Of a stretch of 64,000 nucleotides of DNA, positions 1 through 10,368 are shown one piece after another. The position numbers and the translations under genes are program-made. Positions within the stretch are counted from its first letter, which is position 1. Each line of letters opens with the position of its first letter. The DNA is taken from positions 92,087-156,086 of the forward strand of contig JBBHKE010003220.1 in assembly GCA_037447655.1 (NCBI GenBank). Reading direction: 5' to 3'. The notes under the pieces were generated by a model. That model searched no databases, was not told the origin of the DNA, and worked only from the letters and a program-made list of their open reading frames with translations. The stretch is from Zygnema cylindricum. Taxonomy: Eukaryota; Streptophyta; Zygnematophyceae; Zygnematales; Zygnemataceae.

Positions 1-2
1 AG

Positions 3-2498
3 AATGCGCCAGCCAAATTCCAACGTGCCATAGACGAGGCACTCCGGGGGATAGACCGTGCACGGTGCTATATCGACGATGTTATTATTTTCTCGAAGAC
101 CTTCGATGAACACCTGGAGCACATACAGATAGTACTCCGAGCTCTCCAAGCAGCGGGCTTGAAATGTCACCCGGGTAAGGGAATTTTTGGGGTGCAAAAA
201 ATTATTTACCTGGGACACGAAGTTACACTCGGGACAGTGGGTCCCCATATGGTCAAAGTTGCAGCCTTTGATGCCCTACCCCCTCCTTAGGACGTCTTTG
301 TACTCCGCACATTTTTAGGCCTGGCTAACTATTATCGGAGATTCATCCCTGAATTTAGCAGCCACGCTCGGCCTCTGAACCAGTTGCTGCGGAAAGACCA
401 GGAGTGGTAGTGGACAGAGGAGCAACAAATTGCCTTCCAGTTCCTCAAGGATTCCCTGAAGCAACACCCAGTGCTCCAAATGCTTGATCACCAAAGACCC
501 TTCCTCCTTTACACTGATTGGGAGCCGGTTTGGATTGGGAGCTGTTGTAGCCCAACTGGATGATGCTGGGGCCGAATATGTGGTAGCTTACGCAAGTAGG
601 AGTAATGACCGAGCGGAGGGGAATTACAACAGCTATCACGGGGAATTACTGGCGGCGGTATGGGCCATCCAACACTTCAGACCAGACCTATACGGAGTCC
701 GTTTCACTCTGATCACGGATCACCAAACCCTCAAATGGATCATGGAGAACAACAAGCTCACTGGCAAGCTCGCCAGGTGGGTGTTAATACTGCAGGAATA
801 TGACTTCGACATAATCCACCGGGCCGGAGAGATTCATGGGAATGCGGACGGACTTAGCAGAAATCCTGACCCTTCCACTAGAGATTCCACCGGGGCCCGC
901 CATGATGAGGATCCTGAAATCAGTTTGGGAATCAATTGAGCTGTCTCTGCCTTAATTTGGCTTCCTCAATTTGGGGGGGAAATGTCAACTTTCTCTGCAA
1001 ACGTGGAGGGGCAGGGCGCCAATAGGGGCCGGACGGAAAGATATTTGGAACGATCTAGAGGCTCTCCCATCTGTCCAACAAGGTTACCCTCTTCAGCATT
1101 TGTCAGAAGTGCAATTATCTCGGGTGCAAACACGAACGGCGGCATACGAGTAGGAAAGGGGCATCTTATTTCGGAAGTGGGCTGATGGGACGAGGAAAGT
1201 GGTTCCTCCCCCGGCCGACAGGGAGATTCTCATTTTTAACCTTCACAAGCAGTGTGGCCATTTTGGGCAGAAACGGACCACCTCCTTGGTCGCAGGGTCG
1301 TACTGGTGGCACGGGTTGCGGACCCAAGTCAATGGGATTGTGCAGACGTGTTCCTCTTGTGACCGAGTCAAAGCAACTTTTGACAAAAAAGGAGGTTCTC
1401 AGCTTCATTCCCTTCCCATCAAGGGAATGTTTTATCGGTGGTCTATGGATCTTCTGGGTCCTCTCCCCACTAGCAGACAAGGGAACCGCTTTGTATTGGT
1501 AATGATAGAGAATTTTTCTAAGTGGATCGAATTGGTGGTCTTACCCAGGAAGGAGTCCAGGGCGATTGCGGACGCATTCTTGCAAAGAGTGCTTTCCCAA
1601 TTTGGGGCCCTGCCGAAGTTCTGACCGACCAGGGCTCCGAATTTGTGGGAGAATTCTCCAACTTGTTGGAATTGTGCCTCATAGACCACCGGCTGACCAG
1701 CCGAGACCACCCACAAGCCGACGGTTTGGCCGAAAGGTGCGTGTAGATAGTGAAGCGGTCACTGCGTAAATATGCTGTGGAAGAGGATCTAGGAGAGTGG
1801 GATAGAAGGGTGCCTTGGATCGCCATGGGGTACCGATTCAGCCGGCAAGCATCCCTCCACTCCTACAGCCCATATTTCATTTTGTTCGGACGACATCCCA
1901 TCCTCTCGGCGCTGCCTCGGCCCAAGCAGTGGTCCTTCCGGAGATGGACAGCAAGGGAACGGTCAAAAAATTGATTGCCGACAGTGCCAAGGTATTTCAC
2001 CGAGAAATGCCTCTGGCCATGAGGAATTTACAAGCTGCTCAACACCGAGATCAACTCTGGTATTCGCAAAGCCGGAGCGGGAATTTTGTCCCGCGGCAAC
2101 GACAATTTCTACCCGGGGATTTCGTGTATCGGATGTAACAGAAAAAGGACACTTTAGATATTTCAGGGGAGAGGGTGATTTTGAAGGTAATGGAAGTCTC
2201 CAATAAGGGGGTCTTGACAATTGAAGGGAAGGATGGGCGGAAGATCAAAGAAAATCAGATCAATGTGGCTCCCTGTCACCTCCAGGGATTGGATGACGAA
2301 CCTACTCGCCACCTTACCTATTTTGCTGATCACCCTTTGTGTTCCTCCGAATGCCTCTCATCTTCCTCTTAGAATTCTGTACTGGTCTATGATCGATGCG
2401 ACCAGTGTTGGCATCAATCTTGTCTCCCCTCCTCTAGGGACCCTCGTCCTAAACCCCATGCTCTCTGGTTCTGCGGGAACTGCGAATTGGGGGGGTAA
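3..2498 (+). pseudogene. Gypsy-1 pol (Ty3/gypsy RT-RNaseH-integrase-PHD), decayed, 5' end outside window
   Basis: This is the 3' part of a Ty3/gypsy polyprotein that copies element RNA into DNA and integrates it. The reverse transcriptase catalytic YIDD is at 69-80, followed by the conserved [10 protein letters not shown] region near 317-345. RNase H follows (484-939, with TDHQTLKW and ending NADGLSRNP). The integrase zinc region (GHFGQKRT...CSSC) starts near 1240. The catalytic core shows WSMDLLGPLP near 1440, LTDQGSEF near 1620 and NGLAER-type GLAERC near 1725. Domain order RT-RH-INT defines gypsy. It is broken by in-frame stops at 288, 408, 1744, 2136 and 2370 and by frameshifts near 530, 1615 and 1910. 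The first three stops are TAG where Gln is expected. The last 55 codons form a PHD-like zinc finger (separate entry). No function is expected from this copy. Confidence 0.9.
2340..2498 (+). other. PHD-finger-like C-terminal domain of Gypsy-1 pol
   Basis: In the same frame as the integrase tail (which starts about 2175), after one stop at 2370, the sequence encodes a C4HC3 pattern. Cys at 2352 is followed 11 codons later by Tyr (2388) where Cys is expected, then Cys 2397, x4, His 2412, x2, Cys 2421, 16 residues, then WFC-x2-C at 2466-2483 and a TAA stop at 2496. The stretch reads YDRCDQCWHQSC, very close to the CDRCDxWYHxxC core of PHD fingers that bind histone H3. The Tyr codon TAT differs by one base from TGT. 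The first zinc ligand is also disturbed (Cys at 2340 gives C-x3-C). The spacing matches the intact-looking finger of Gypsy-2 at 34891. This copy is degenerate; homology is inferred from matching position and spacing. Confidence 0.7.
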
Positions 2499-2535
2499 TA
2501 TTTCAAAGTCTTAGTCACAGTTGACTAAGAGGGGG

Positions 2536-3633
2536 GGAAATCAAGGACCCGGCTCCACCTCTAAGGGTTCCCTCCTTTCCCCCGTCCAAGAGGGGGAAAG
2601 AGAGGGGGGAGGGGATATCTTTTCGCCCTCCCCAAGCACTCATTCCCACTTTTGCATACATGCCCATAGGAACAAGGCGGGCATCATTAGGCACAAGCAT
2701 GGTTGTGGGGAGCATTCGCATTCTGGGGAAGGTTGTTTGCAGGACTCCAATGCCAATAACCCGGGCAGTGGGCCCTCCTCCGATGTTTCTGGCACGCTCG
2801 ACAGCTGTCAAGCTCATGTGCTTCACAGGCACCCCTTTTATCTTACCAAGGATTCCTGGGCCTTTTTCCTCTGTACGGTCATTAAAGTACGGGGAAAGGA
2901 GCGCACTCAGCCAGACCAGATCCTTCTATTTTCCTAACAGAACGGAACGCACTTTATTTCGCGCCTAGCGGAGGCTGGACGACAAAGTTACTCCGTTCCA
3001 AAGATTACCATCTTGTTACATGTGACCAGTTGCCAACTGTCCCGTTGGGGGCTACATTGTGGAACGCCACGTAACTTTTGGGATAGTCTTGTAAATTTTG
3101 CTGTTGGCTATTAGTAGGACGTTAGTTCAGGTCTACCAGCCGGGTAGAGCATTTATTAATGTGAGTCAAAGTTAGGCGTTTCACGTGAATTTAGAACTTT
3201 GTTGCTCATAATTCTGTCATAAAAAAAACCACGTGGCTTCTAATCTAGCCGAAGATAGTCGCCTAACTTTTTGCCCTGAGTGTAATACAACATGTTTTGT
3301 CTTATGTCCGTACGATAAAAATTCCTGGCCGGTGATTAGCTCCTGGTATTGCTTTGACTTTGGTACTATCGATAGGACAAACTTTGCTTGTATAAGGCAC
3401 TTGGGGCCGAGGGAGACAGGTTGCTGTTTCAGCACTGTCTCCTGAGAAAAACCCTAGAAATTCCAGCAAACTTTCTTGTGGAGAACTTTTGTTTTGTTTG
3501 TGATTGTAACCCTATTGCCATCTTGGTTTGCATCCTTCCTTTGTGGAAATCGTAGTCCGGTTGGGTGGTTGGCACCATCTTTCCTGTTTTGGGCAGTTTG
3601 GGGACTGGTGTTTGTTGGAAACCAAGAAGGGTC
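2536..3633 (+). repeat. LTR-like sequence downstream of Gypsy-1 (probable 3' LTR)
   Basis: A G-rich polypurine tract (AAGAGGGGGGG, 2528-2537) follows the Gypsy-1 pol stop and is the expected plus-strand primer. The sequence after it begins GAAATCAAGGACCC. The same start recurs as TGAAATCAAGGACCC at 3634, so the first T of a TG terminus is probably mutated here. No coding sequence is supported in the 1.1 kb between. A TATA-like TATAAGG lies at 3391. I infer a gypsy LTR; the terminal CA is not seen, so the right boundary is uncertain. Confidence 0.5.
3391..3397 (+). promoter_or_regulatory. TATA-like box in the Gypsy-1 LTR
   Basis: TATAAGG lies about 240 bases before the inferred LTR end, a usual place for the pol II promoter of an LTR element. 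It is seen in sequence only; no transcript start is known. Confidence 0.3.
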
Positions 3634-3899
3634 TGAAATCAAGGACCCGGCTCCACCTCTAAGGGTTCCCTCCTTTCCCCCGTCTAGGAGGGGGAAGGAG
3701 AGGGGGGAGAGGATATCTTTTCGCCCTCCCCAAGCATTCATCCCCACCTTTGCATACATGCCCATAGGAACAAGACGGGCATCATTGGGCACAAGCATGG
3801 TTGTGGGGAGCATTCACATTCTGGGGAAGGTTGTTTGCAGGACTCCAATGCCAATAACCCGGGTAGTGGGCCCTCCTCCGATGTTTCCGGCACGCTCGA
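3634..3899 (+). repeat. Partial second copy of the Gypsy-1 LTR start
   Basis: About 265 bases repeat 2536-2800 in direct orientation at roughly 95 per cent identity by eye, both ending at GGCACGCTCGA. The copy stops where copia-B coding sequence begins (about 3903). It could be a tandem duplication or the start of a second element cut off by copia-B. Confidence 0.7.
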
Positions 3900-3902
3900 A
3901 AG

Positions 3903-4925
3903 GAGGGCTTTGTGAATTCTTTCGAATAGTTTCGACTTCTCCCCTATCCCTCGATTCCGGGTCTATTTCCACCACGTCTTCCACTTCGGTTGGAGTTGGC
4001 ACTAGGGGTTCCACGGCGGAGTCCTCCTTGATTTTATTTGTAGCCGCAAGATCATCATCTTCTTGAAAATCTGGATTGTTAGGAAGCTCAAAGTCGTCAG
4101 AATTTTTCTTACTCAAATCTGATTTTGACTGTCCTTTATGCTTAAAGGGATCTATAGATTTCCCTTCATCCATGGCTACTAGATGCTTTACTAGGATTAT
4201 ATCTTCTCTCTTGAGATCATAGACTCTATATCCTTTTACATCTTCATCATATCCTAGCAGATATCTCGGTTTTCTTTTCAGATCCAACTTCCAATTTGAT
4301 CGATCTATGTCTAGGCTAAACACTTGACTACCAAAAACATTTAAGTTTGAAACATATGGTTTTCGACTGGTCCATCTCTCATAAAGAGTTTGGCCTTTTA
4401 CTGCCTAGGTAAGAACTCTATTCTTCAGATTTCTGGAGATAATTTGCACAGTTCATAGCTTTGACCCAAAATCTCCTTCCTATTTTCTTATCTGAGAACA
4501 TACTCCTGGCACTATCACTTAGAGTTTTATTTAACCTCTCGGCTACACCATTCTGCTCCAGATTTTCAAGAACTGTCTTTTGGTGTTGCAATCTATCTTC
4601 TCTCAGAAAATCCTCAAACTGATTAGAGGTATACTCTCCCCCATTCTCACTCCTTACTCTCTTAATAGGGGTTTCATGGAGTTTCTCACTCCATGCCTTA
4701 TATTTCTTAAAAAACTATAGGGCCTCTGATTTATTTTTCAAAATATACACTCCAGAGTATCGAGACCAATTGTCAGTGATTGTCATCATAAATCTTTTAC
4801 GACCGGGTGAGGGCACTTTGGCCGGTCCCCAAATATCAGTGTGTACCAAATTTAACACTTTTTCCCCTTTGTAAGTGGCTTCCTTTGGGAAGGGTAATAT
4901 GTGTGCCTCCTTGAGCACAACCACT
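3903..4925 (-). pseudogene. Copia-B pol, distal fragment (integrase C-terminal half)
   Basis: Minus-strand copia Pol sequence covering the end of the integrase zinc region (SGCAQG, near 4905-4925), the integrase core and the linker before the reverse transcriptase. The core region includes SDNGGEYTS-like and NGVAERLN-like blocks at 4540-4670, read in shifted frames. The segment 3903-4323 reads openly and matches copia-A 7690-8120 (VFSLDTDRS, GYDEDVKGYRVYDL, LVVMDEGKS). Frameshifts occur near 4330, 4400-4440 and 4715. The reverse transcriptase and 3' LTR are missing: coding sequence stops against the LTR-like repeat at 3899. The upstream part lies beyond the nested copia-A, from 11414. Confidence 0.88.
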
Positions 4926-4930
4926 ACAAT
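4926..4930. repeat. Target-site duplication ACAAT of copia-A (left copy)
   Basis: ACAAT at 4926-4930 is repeated at 11414-11418 on the other side of copia-A. Joining the copia-B sequence across one copy restores the reading through SDCSGCAQG, which proves the insertion. Confidence 0.92.
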
Positions 4931-5994
4931 TAAAACTCTGAGACCTCCATAAGTCCTCAGAGTAGACAACTTCCAAGAAGCCTCTAGGATAATCTTGACC
5001 CCTTTGTGTTTCAGCAAAAATAACTGCCACCGTGGAAGACAAAAACTCTGACCACCTGCACCCTTGTGAAGGCAAGACTTCCCTGAGTCGATAGCAAAAA
5101 GAATCTCTGAATTTGCTCCCCTGAGCTGTAAGTTATGGAGGGTCAAAGTTGACCTTTTGTACAGAAGCTCTCTGGGAGAGAGGGTCCTATCTCCTAATTT
5201 TTCTAAGTCCTATCTCTCTCACAGACTCTATCGACTGATGTACGGAACCAATCAGAATACAGTTCCGTACGCAAAAGTACAGCTGCCGGTGTACTTTAGG
5301 TACGGACATTGTACGACATGGCCTAAATGTCGACACATGTCATATCCGGATTTGGTGCCATAGTCTCCGGAGATTCCACGATCCAATGTTATTTCGCCAC
5401 GTGTCATTCGATGTGGCGGTGGCCACAAATCGCCGAAATCTTCTTCCGCGATCTCGGCGCTAATTACGGCCGTCCGATTAAATCAGGTTTTAATCGTAGC
5501 CGTAATAAATACTTGCGCGCCATTCGTTTCAATTAAGAAATAAATGCGCGGTATTGATTTTCTGTCCGTACCGTAATCCGTACTTTACACATTACCAAAC
5601 CTATGTATCCCGTAACAAATTACAGTTAAATGATTAATCCTACTCATACATGTTTAAATAAATATCAAACTATTTACTGCGTAACACTAGTCCTAGACTT
5701 AACGGCTAAGGCTACCGGCTATCTGCTGTCTGCCAGCCGGTAGGTACAAGGGTCAAATCCTGCGGCCGGCATATATATTTTAGATAAAATAAAATAAACC
5801 CAATAACTTATATAAATTTCCCGTAAACCTCTGGATAGCCTAGGTAGCCATGGCTCTAGCTCCCTTTCCAATTTCTCAGTGACTGCGACAAGTTTGAGAG
5901 TTTGGAGAGAGAAGTTAGAGGTAGACTGCCTCGGCTTCTTTCTATATTTCTATTTAGACATAGAAAATACTAAAATGTACCATTAATTTCTACA
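4931..5994 (-). repeat. Copia-A 3' LTR
   Basis: 1064 bp; matches 10349-11413. On the minus strand it starts TGTAGAAATTAATGG next to the polypurine tract. Its outer end reads GAGTTTTA, where the other copies have GAGTTTCA, so the terminal CA has become TA. It contains the tRNA-like module at about 5692-5770. Confidence 0.93.
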
Positions 5995-6007
5995 CTCCCT
6001 TTATTTT

Positions 6008-7612
6008 CTAGTCAATCTTTAATTTCAGACCGCACTTCTCCCTGCAGAAAATTAGCTTAGGGGAAGGCACACGTTTGGTCATCATATCTGCTACCATCTC
6101 ACTATCTGGTCTGTACTCTAAACTGATTATTTTGTTTTCTACTTTCTCTCTAACAAAGCCGAGTCTGATGTCCATGTGTTTGGCTTTAAAATGATGTTTA
6201 GGATTGGCAGAAATAGCGATTGCTGCCTGATTATCACAAAATATTTTCTGCACACCACTCTTAAGGTGACCAAACTCACCAAGCAAAGACTTGACCCACA
6301 TCAATTCTTTTACAACAGAGCAAGAGGCCTTATACTCAGCCTCCATGGTGGATTGAGCAATAACCTTTTGCTGTTTGCTACTCCAACAGCAAGCCCCATC
6401 ACCCACATATAATACATATCCAAAAGTGCATCTCCTCATCGGAGCATCACCATAACTGGCATCACTCCAAGTAGTGATGTCAGTATTCTCCCCACCCAAA
6501 TGCAACCATAGATCCCTAGTTCCTATCAAATATCTAAGGACTCTCTTAGCTGCCTCCCAATCCTTCTTAGTGGGAGCATTTAGACTTCTACTCAGCACTC
6601 CTGCAGCTACAGCTAAATCCGGCCGGGTACAATTCATAAAATAGATTAGACTTCCCACTACTTGCCTGTAAGGAATAGTCTGCATGAACTTCTGTTCTTC
6701 AAGAGATAAATCCTCGTCTAAGACTATGACTCCTTCTTCCTCACTCCCCTCACTTCCCTTTTTCAACTCCATTGGAGTTGTACAACTATTAGCTTTATCC
6801 ATTTGAAATTTTTCAAGCATGTTCCCTATTGCTTCCTTTTGAGTCAGTCTTATAATTTTCCTTTTTCGGTCTCTCTCTACTTGAATTCCCAAAATATATT
6901 TTGCTTCTCCCATATCCTTCATTTCAAATCTCCCCTTAAGATCGATTTTCAGTGTTTTAATTTTTTCCATTGATTTACTTAAAACAAGCAAATCATCAAC
7001 ATAAATTGCAATAAATATAAAACCTTCCTCATCTTCGAAAACATAGATTGAGTGATCTGAGCTGATCCGAATATATCCCAGACCGATAAGAAACTCATCA
7101 AGCTTCTTATTCCATTGTCGAGGTGCCTGTTTCAAACCATAAAGAGATTTAATCAGCCGGCATACCTTACTCTCCTCTCCTTCCTCCACAAAACCTTCGG
7201 GTTGTCGCATGAAGATCTCCTCTTCCAATTCTCCATGCAAAAAGGCTGTCTTGATGTCCATCTGATGCACTTCCATGTCTTCCGCCGCCGCTAAACTGAG
7301 AAGTATCCGGACGGAGGGAAATCTGACCATCGGGGCAAAGGTTTCCTCGTAGTCAATTCCTTCCTTTTGTGTAAATCCCTTTGCCACCAATCTGGCCTTG
7401 TAGCGCTCGATTGTGTTATCTGGGTTCAGTTTTAATTTGAAAACCCACTTATAACCGATAGGTTTTCGGTTAGGTGGACAGTCCACCAGCTCCCAAGTAT
7501 CGGCTGCCATGATTGAAGCCATCTCCTCATTGATGGCTGTCTTCCACCGGTTTCTTTCTGGACAAGTCATCGCCTCTCCATAAGTTTGAGGTTCATTTTG
7601 ATGAGATAGTTT
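6008..7612 (-). CDS. Copia-A reverse transcriptase and RNase H part of Pol
   Basis: The open frame is 520 codons from Met at 7570, but the true frame continues upstream into the linker (NNKVTKLSHQ at about 7600-7630). Reverse transcriptase motifs seen: YKWVFKLK and KARLVAKGF near 7390-7450, HQMDIKTAFLHGEL near 7240, SLYGLKQAPRQW near 7120 and catalytic YVDD near 7000. RNase H motifs are WSDASYGD near 6470, EAEYKAS near 6340 and CDNQAAIA near 6230. The end KCGLKLKID sits just before the polypurine tract. It acts in the virus-like particle to turn element RNA into DNA. It is separated from the upstream pol frame only by a homopolymer slip near 7665, which may be real or a sequencing error. Confidence 0.93.
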   Translation of the reverse strand, partial: KLSHQNEPQTYGEAMTCPERNRWKTAINEEMASIMAADTWELVDCPPNRKPIGYKWVFKLKLNPDNTIERYKARLVAKGFTQKEGIDYEETFAPMVRFPSVRILLSLAAAEDMEVHQMDIKTAFLHGELEEEIFMRQPEGFVEEGEESKVCRLIKSLYGLKQAPRQWNKKLDEFLIGLGYIRISSDHSIYVFEDEEGFIFIAIYVDDLLVLSKSMEKIKTLKIDLKGRFEMKDMGEAKYILGIQVERDRKRKIIRLTQKEAIGNMLEKFQMDKANSCTTPMELKKGSEGSEEEGVIVLDEDLSLEEQKFMQTIPYRQVVGSLIYFMNCTRPDLAVAAGVLSRSLNAPTKKDWEAAKRVLRYLIGTRDLWLHLGGENTDITTWSDASYGDAPMRRCTFGYVLYVGDGACCWSSKQQKVIAQSTMEAEYKASCSVVKELMWVKSLLGEFGHLKSGVQKIFCDNQAAIAISANPKHHFKAKHMDIRLGFVREKVENKIISLEYRPDSEMVADMMTKRVPSPKLIFCREKCGLKLKID

Positions 7613-7614
7613 AG

Positions 7615-9566
7615 TTACCTTGTTATTAACCTGTTTTTCTTGCAGTCTTTTGCTACTTCTCCCCCCCCCCCCTCAAAATCTGAGGCCGGAATAGATGGTT
7701 CTCGTGGATTCTTTCGAACAAACTCGGCTTCTCCCCTATCCCTTGATTCCGAATCAATTTCCACCACGTCTTCCGCTTCGAGTAGAGTTGTCACTGGAGT
7801 TTCCACAGCCGAGTCCTTTTCGGTCTGATTTGTTCCTGCAAGAATGTCATCTTCTCTAAAACCTGGATAGTTAGGAAGCTCAAAGTCATCAGAATTTTCT
7901 GACTCAAATCTGATTTTTATTGACTTCGTATATTTGAACGGATCCACAGATTTTCCTTCATCCATAACTACTAAATGCTTTACTAAGATTATATCTTCCT
8001 TTTTTAGATCATAAACTCTATATCCTTTAACATCTTCATCATATCCTAATAAGTATCCCGGTTTTACTTTAGGATCTAGCTTCCATTTGGACCGATCAGT
8101 ATCTAGACTAAACACTTGACTGCCGAAAACCTTTAAGTGAGATATGTCTGGTGTCCGGCCTGTCCATCTCTCATAAGGTGTTTGATCTTTTATAGCTGAA
8201 GTAAGAACTCTATTCTTGAGGTAATTAGCACAGTTCATTGCTTCTGCCCAAAACCTTTTTCCTATCTTTTTATCTGACAATATACTTCTAGCACTATCAC
8301 TTAGTGTTCTATTTAATCTTTCAGCTACCCCATTCTGTTCCGGATTTTCTAGAACTGTCTTTTGGTGTTGAACCCCATCTTCACTCATAAAATCCTCAAA
8401 CGGGTTAGAGGTATACTCTCCACCATTGTCACTCTTTACTCTCTTGATTGGAGTTTCATGGAGTTTTTCGCTCCAAGCTTTATATTGTCTAAAACAATCC
8501 TGAGCTTCTGACTTGTTTTTCAAAAAATACACCCGGGAATACCGAGACCAATCATCAGTTATAGTCATCATAAATCTCTTCCCCCCCGGTGAGGGCACTT
8601 TAGCCGGTCCCCAAATATCTGTGTGTACTAGATCTAGAATTTTTTCTCCCTTATAAGTGGCTGATTTAGGAAAGGGTAATCTGTGTGCTTTACCTTGAGC
8701 ACATCCACTACAATCACTTATATCATCACTCTCACTGAACTGAATCCCTTCCACCACTCCCATCTTTTTCATCTCTCTTAACTTATCTAGATTCACATGC
8801 CCAAGCCTCTTATGCCACATCATAATATCATGAACACCAACATAATAAAGTTTCTTCGTTTCATTACTTAAAATCAGCCTAAACATCCCATAGCTACCTT
8901 TCTCAGCAATGAAATAGACAGCCTCCTCAAAACTAGCAGTAAAAACTCCTTCCCTAGTACTAGTAAAAAAACCCTTATCATCTAATACTGATGTAGAGAT
9001 AAGATTTTTGTTCAGCTCCGGAATAAACAATACATTGGAGAATGTTAATATGGATGTCTTTCCTTCTACTAACACTTTCAGATCTACCGATCCTACAAGA
9101 GTAGTGGTGACTATCCTCCCATCCCCGTACTCTATCTCTACGGTGGGAATCTTTCTTATCTTAGTGAACAGGTGCCTATCCTTACACATGTGCATGGAGG
9201 CACCTGAATCTATGATCCAGCCTGCTTCACCTTTCAATCCACCGTAAGCACATTTCTGCCTTCGTGGAATTTCGACCTCATTTTTCGCCTCCAACTCCTC
9301 ATCCAAAAGGAGCTCATCGTCCTCGTCCTCGGATTCCGCCTCAAGTACCTGTGTGACAAGGGCCTTTTTCTTTCCTCTCGGGGTACCACCGGTCTGCCCC
9401 TCCTTTAGCCGAAGCTCGGTTAGCTTAGTGCACTCTGCCATATAGTGCCCCGGTTTCTTACAAAAATTACATAAACCTTTGGGAGCCCTTGGTTCGAACT
9501 CGTTGGCCTGTTTTTTCTGCTCCCTACCCCCATAGTTTCCGACCGATTTTCGGGAATCCCTGTTCC
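7615..9566 (-). CDS. Copia-A Gag end, protease and integrase part of Pol
   Basis: Open after the TAG at about 9569. Reading on the minus strand: zinc knuckle CHFCKKPGHYMAEC (CX2CX4HX4C) near 9430-9475, which binds RNA; an acidic linker; aspartic protease active site IIDSGAS near 9200-9220; integrase zinc binding HKRLGHV...CSGCAQGKAH near 8690-8820; and integrase catalytic D (HTDIWGP), D (SDNGGEY) and E (NGVAERLN) near 8630, 8435 and 8320. The linker GYDEDVKGYRVYDL follows. The frame ends at 7615 because of a one-base slip in the C run at 7661-7672; the next frame carries on into reverse transcriptase. Confidence 0.92.
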
Positions 9567-10368
9567 TCTAATCAGTCGTTGTTGCCAAGGCTTGGCCACT
9601 CTTTCCTCCCCTTTGGATCTCAATTGTATTCTCTTGAACGAGAATCATCCCTACCACTGAGTTCCATATCCACCTTGAGTCAGGCAAGTCCTGCACACGG
9701 TAAACTATGTTCACGAACTCATCAGGTAACTTCATCAGTAAACAGTTAACCTTTTCTTTTTCACTAAAATCTTTTCCTGCACTCTCTAGCTTCCTGAAGA
9801 GTGTAGCAAGCTCATTGCAAAAATCAAACATATTTCCCCCTTTGTATACATACTCCTTAACTTTTTGATCAGCCAACTGTTGTTGCTGAATCGTACCACT
9901 TCGGTACATCTCTATGAGAGCCATCCAAAGATCGGATGCCCATTCTACCTGCATATGAGGACATGCAAGTCCTTGAGTGAGATGGCGTAGGATGAAGTGC
10001 TTTGCCGCCATATTGTTGAAGTCCCAGGTTTCAGTATCATTCTCCTCGTTCCTCGGAATAGGTGACATGAATGTCGAACCAGTTGTTATTGGCGTGGTCG
10101 CCTCCTTCTCCTTTCCTTTGTCCACCACCTCTCCTTCTTTTGTTTCCTCCGTTGAAGGTGGATCCTCTTTCCTGGTGAATCTGGTTCCTCCAAACCCTGG
10201 AGGAATTCCAAGACTTGATGGACGCCCCAACCCTCCACTCACTATCCCCCAAAACCTTTTTTCGCATAGAGCTCCTATCATCATACTTTCCCAGTATATG
10301 AAGCCAGTTCCATTAAAGATTGGTACCCTAGAGGGTGGGCCCATAACCTGAAACTCTGAGACCTCCAT
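9567..10368 (-). CDS. Copia-A Gag (UBN2-type capsid)
   Basis: 266 codons from ATG at 10368, a start chosen because the same start is kept in copia-B, D, E and G. The first 20 bases lie inside the 5' LTR, so Gag begins MEVSEF in the LTR and continues QVMGPPSRVPIFNG across the primer-binding site. The central part (WDFNNMAAKHFILRHL, SDLWMALIEMY, CLLMKLPDEF) is typical of plant copia Gag of the UBN2 type, which forms the particle shell. The frame stops at a TAG near 9569 where relatives have Trp (DWRNKD); the zinc knuckle lies beyond this stop. In the intact relative Gag and Pol are one frame. Confidence 0.9.
10335..10348 (-). promoter_or_regulatory. Copia-A primer-binding site for half tRNA-iMet
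   Basis: Directly after the 5' LTR end (TTTCA) the minus strand reads GGTTATGGGCCCACC. This is the complement of the anticodon arm of plant initiator tRNA-Met (GGUGGGCCCAUAACC) as I remember it. Drosophila copia and yeast Ty5 are known to prime from this internal part of a cleaved initiator tRNA. Here the site is also Gag coding sequence. Confidence 0.8.
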
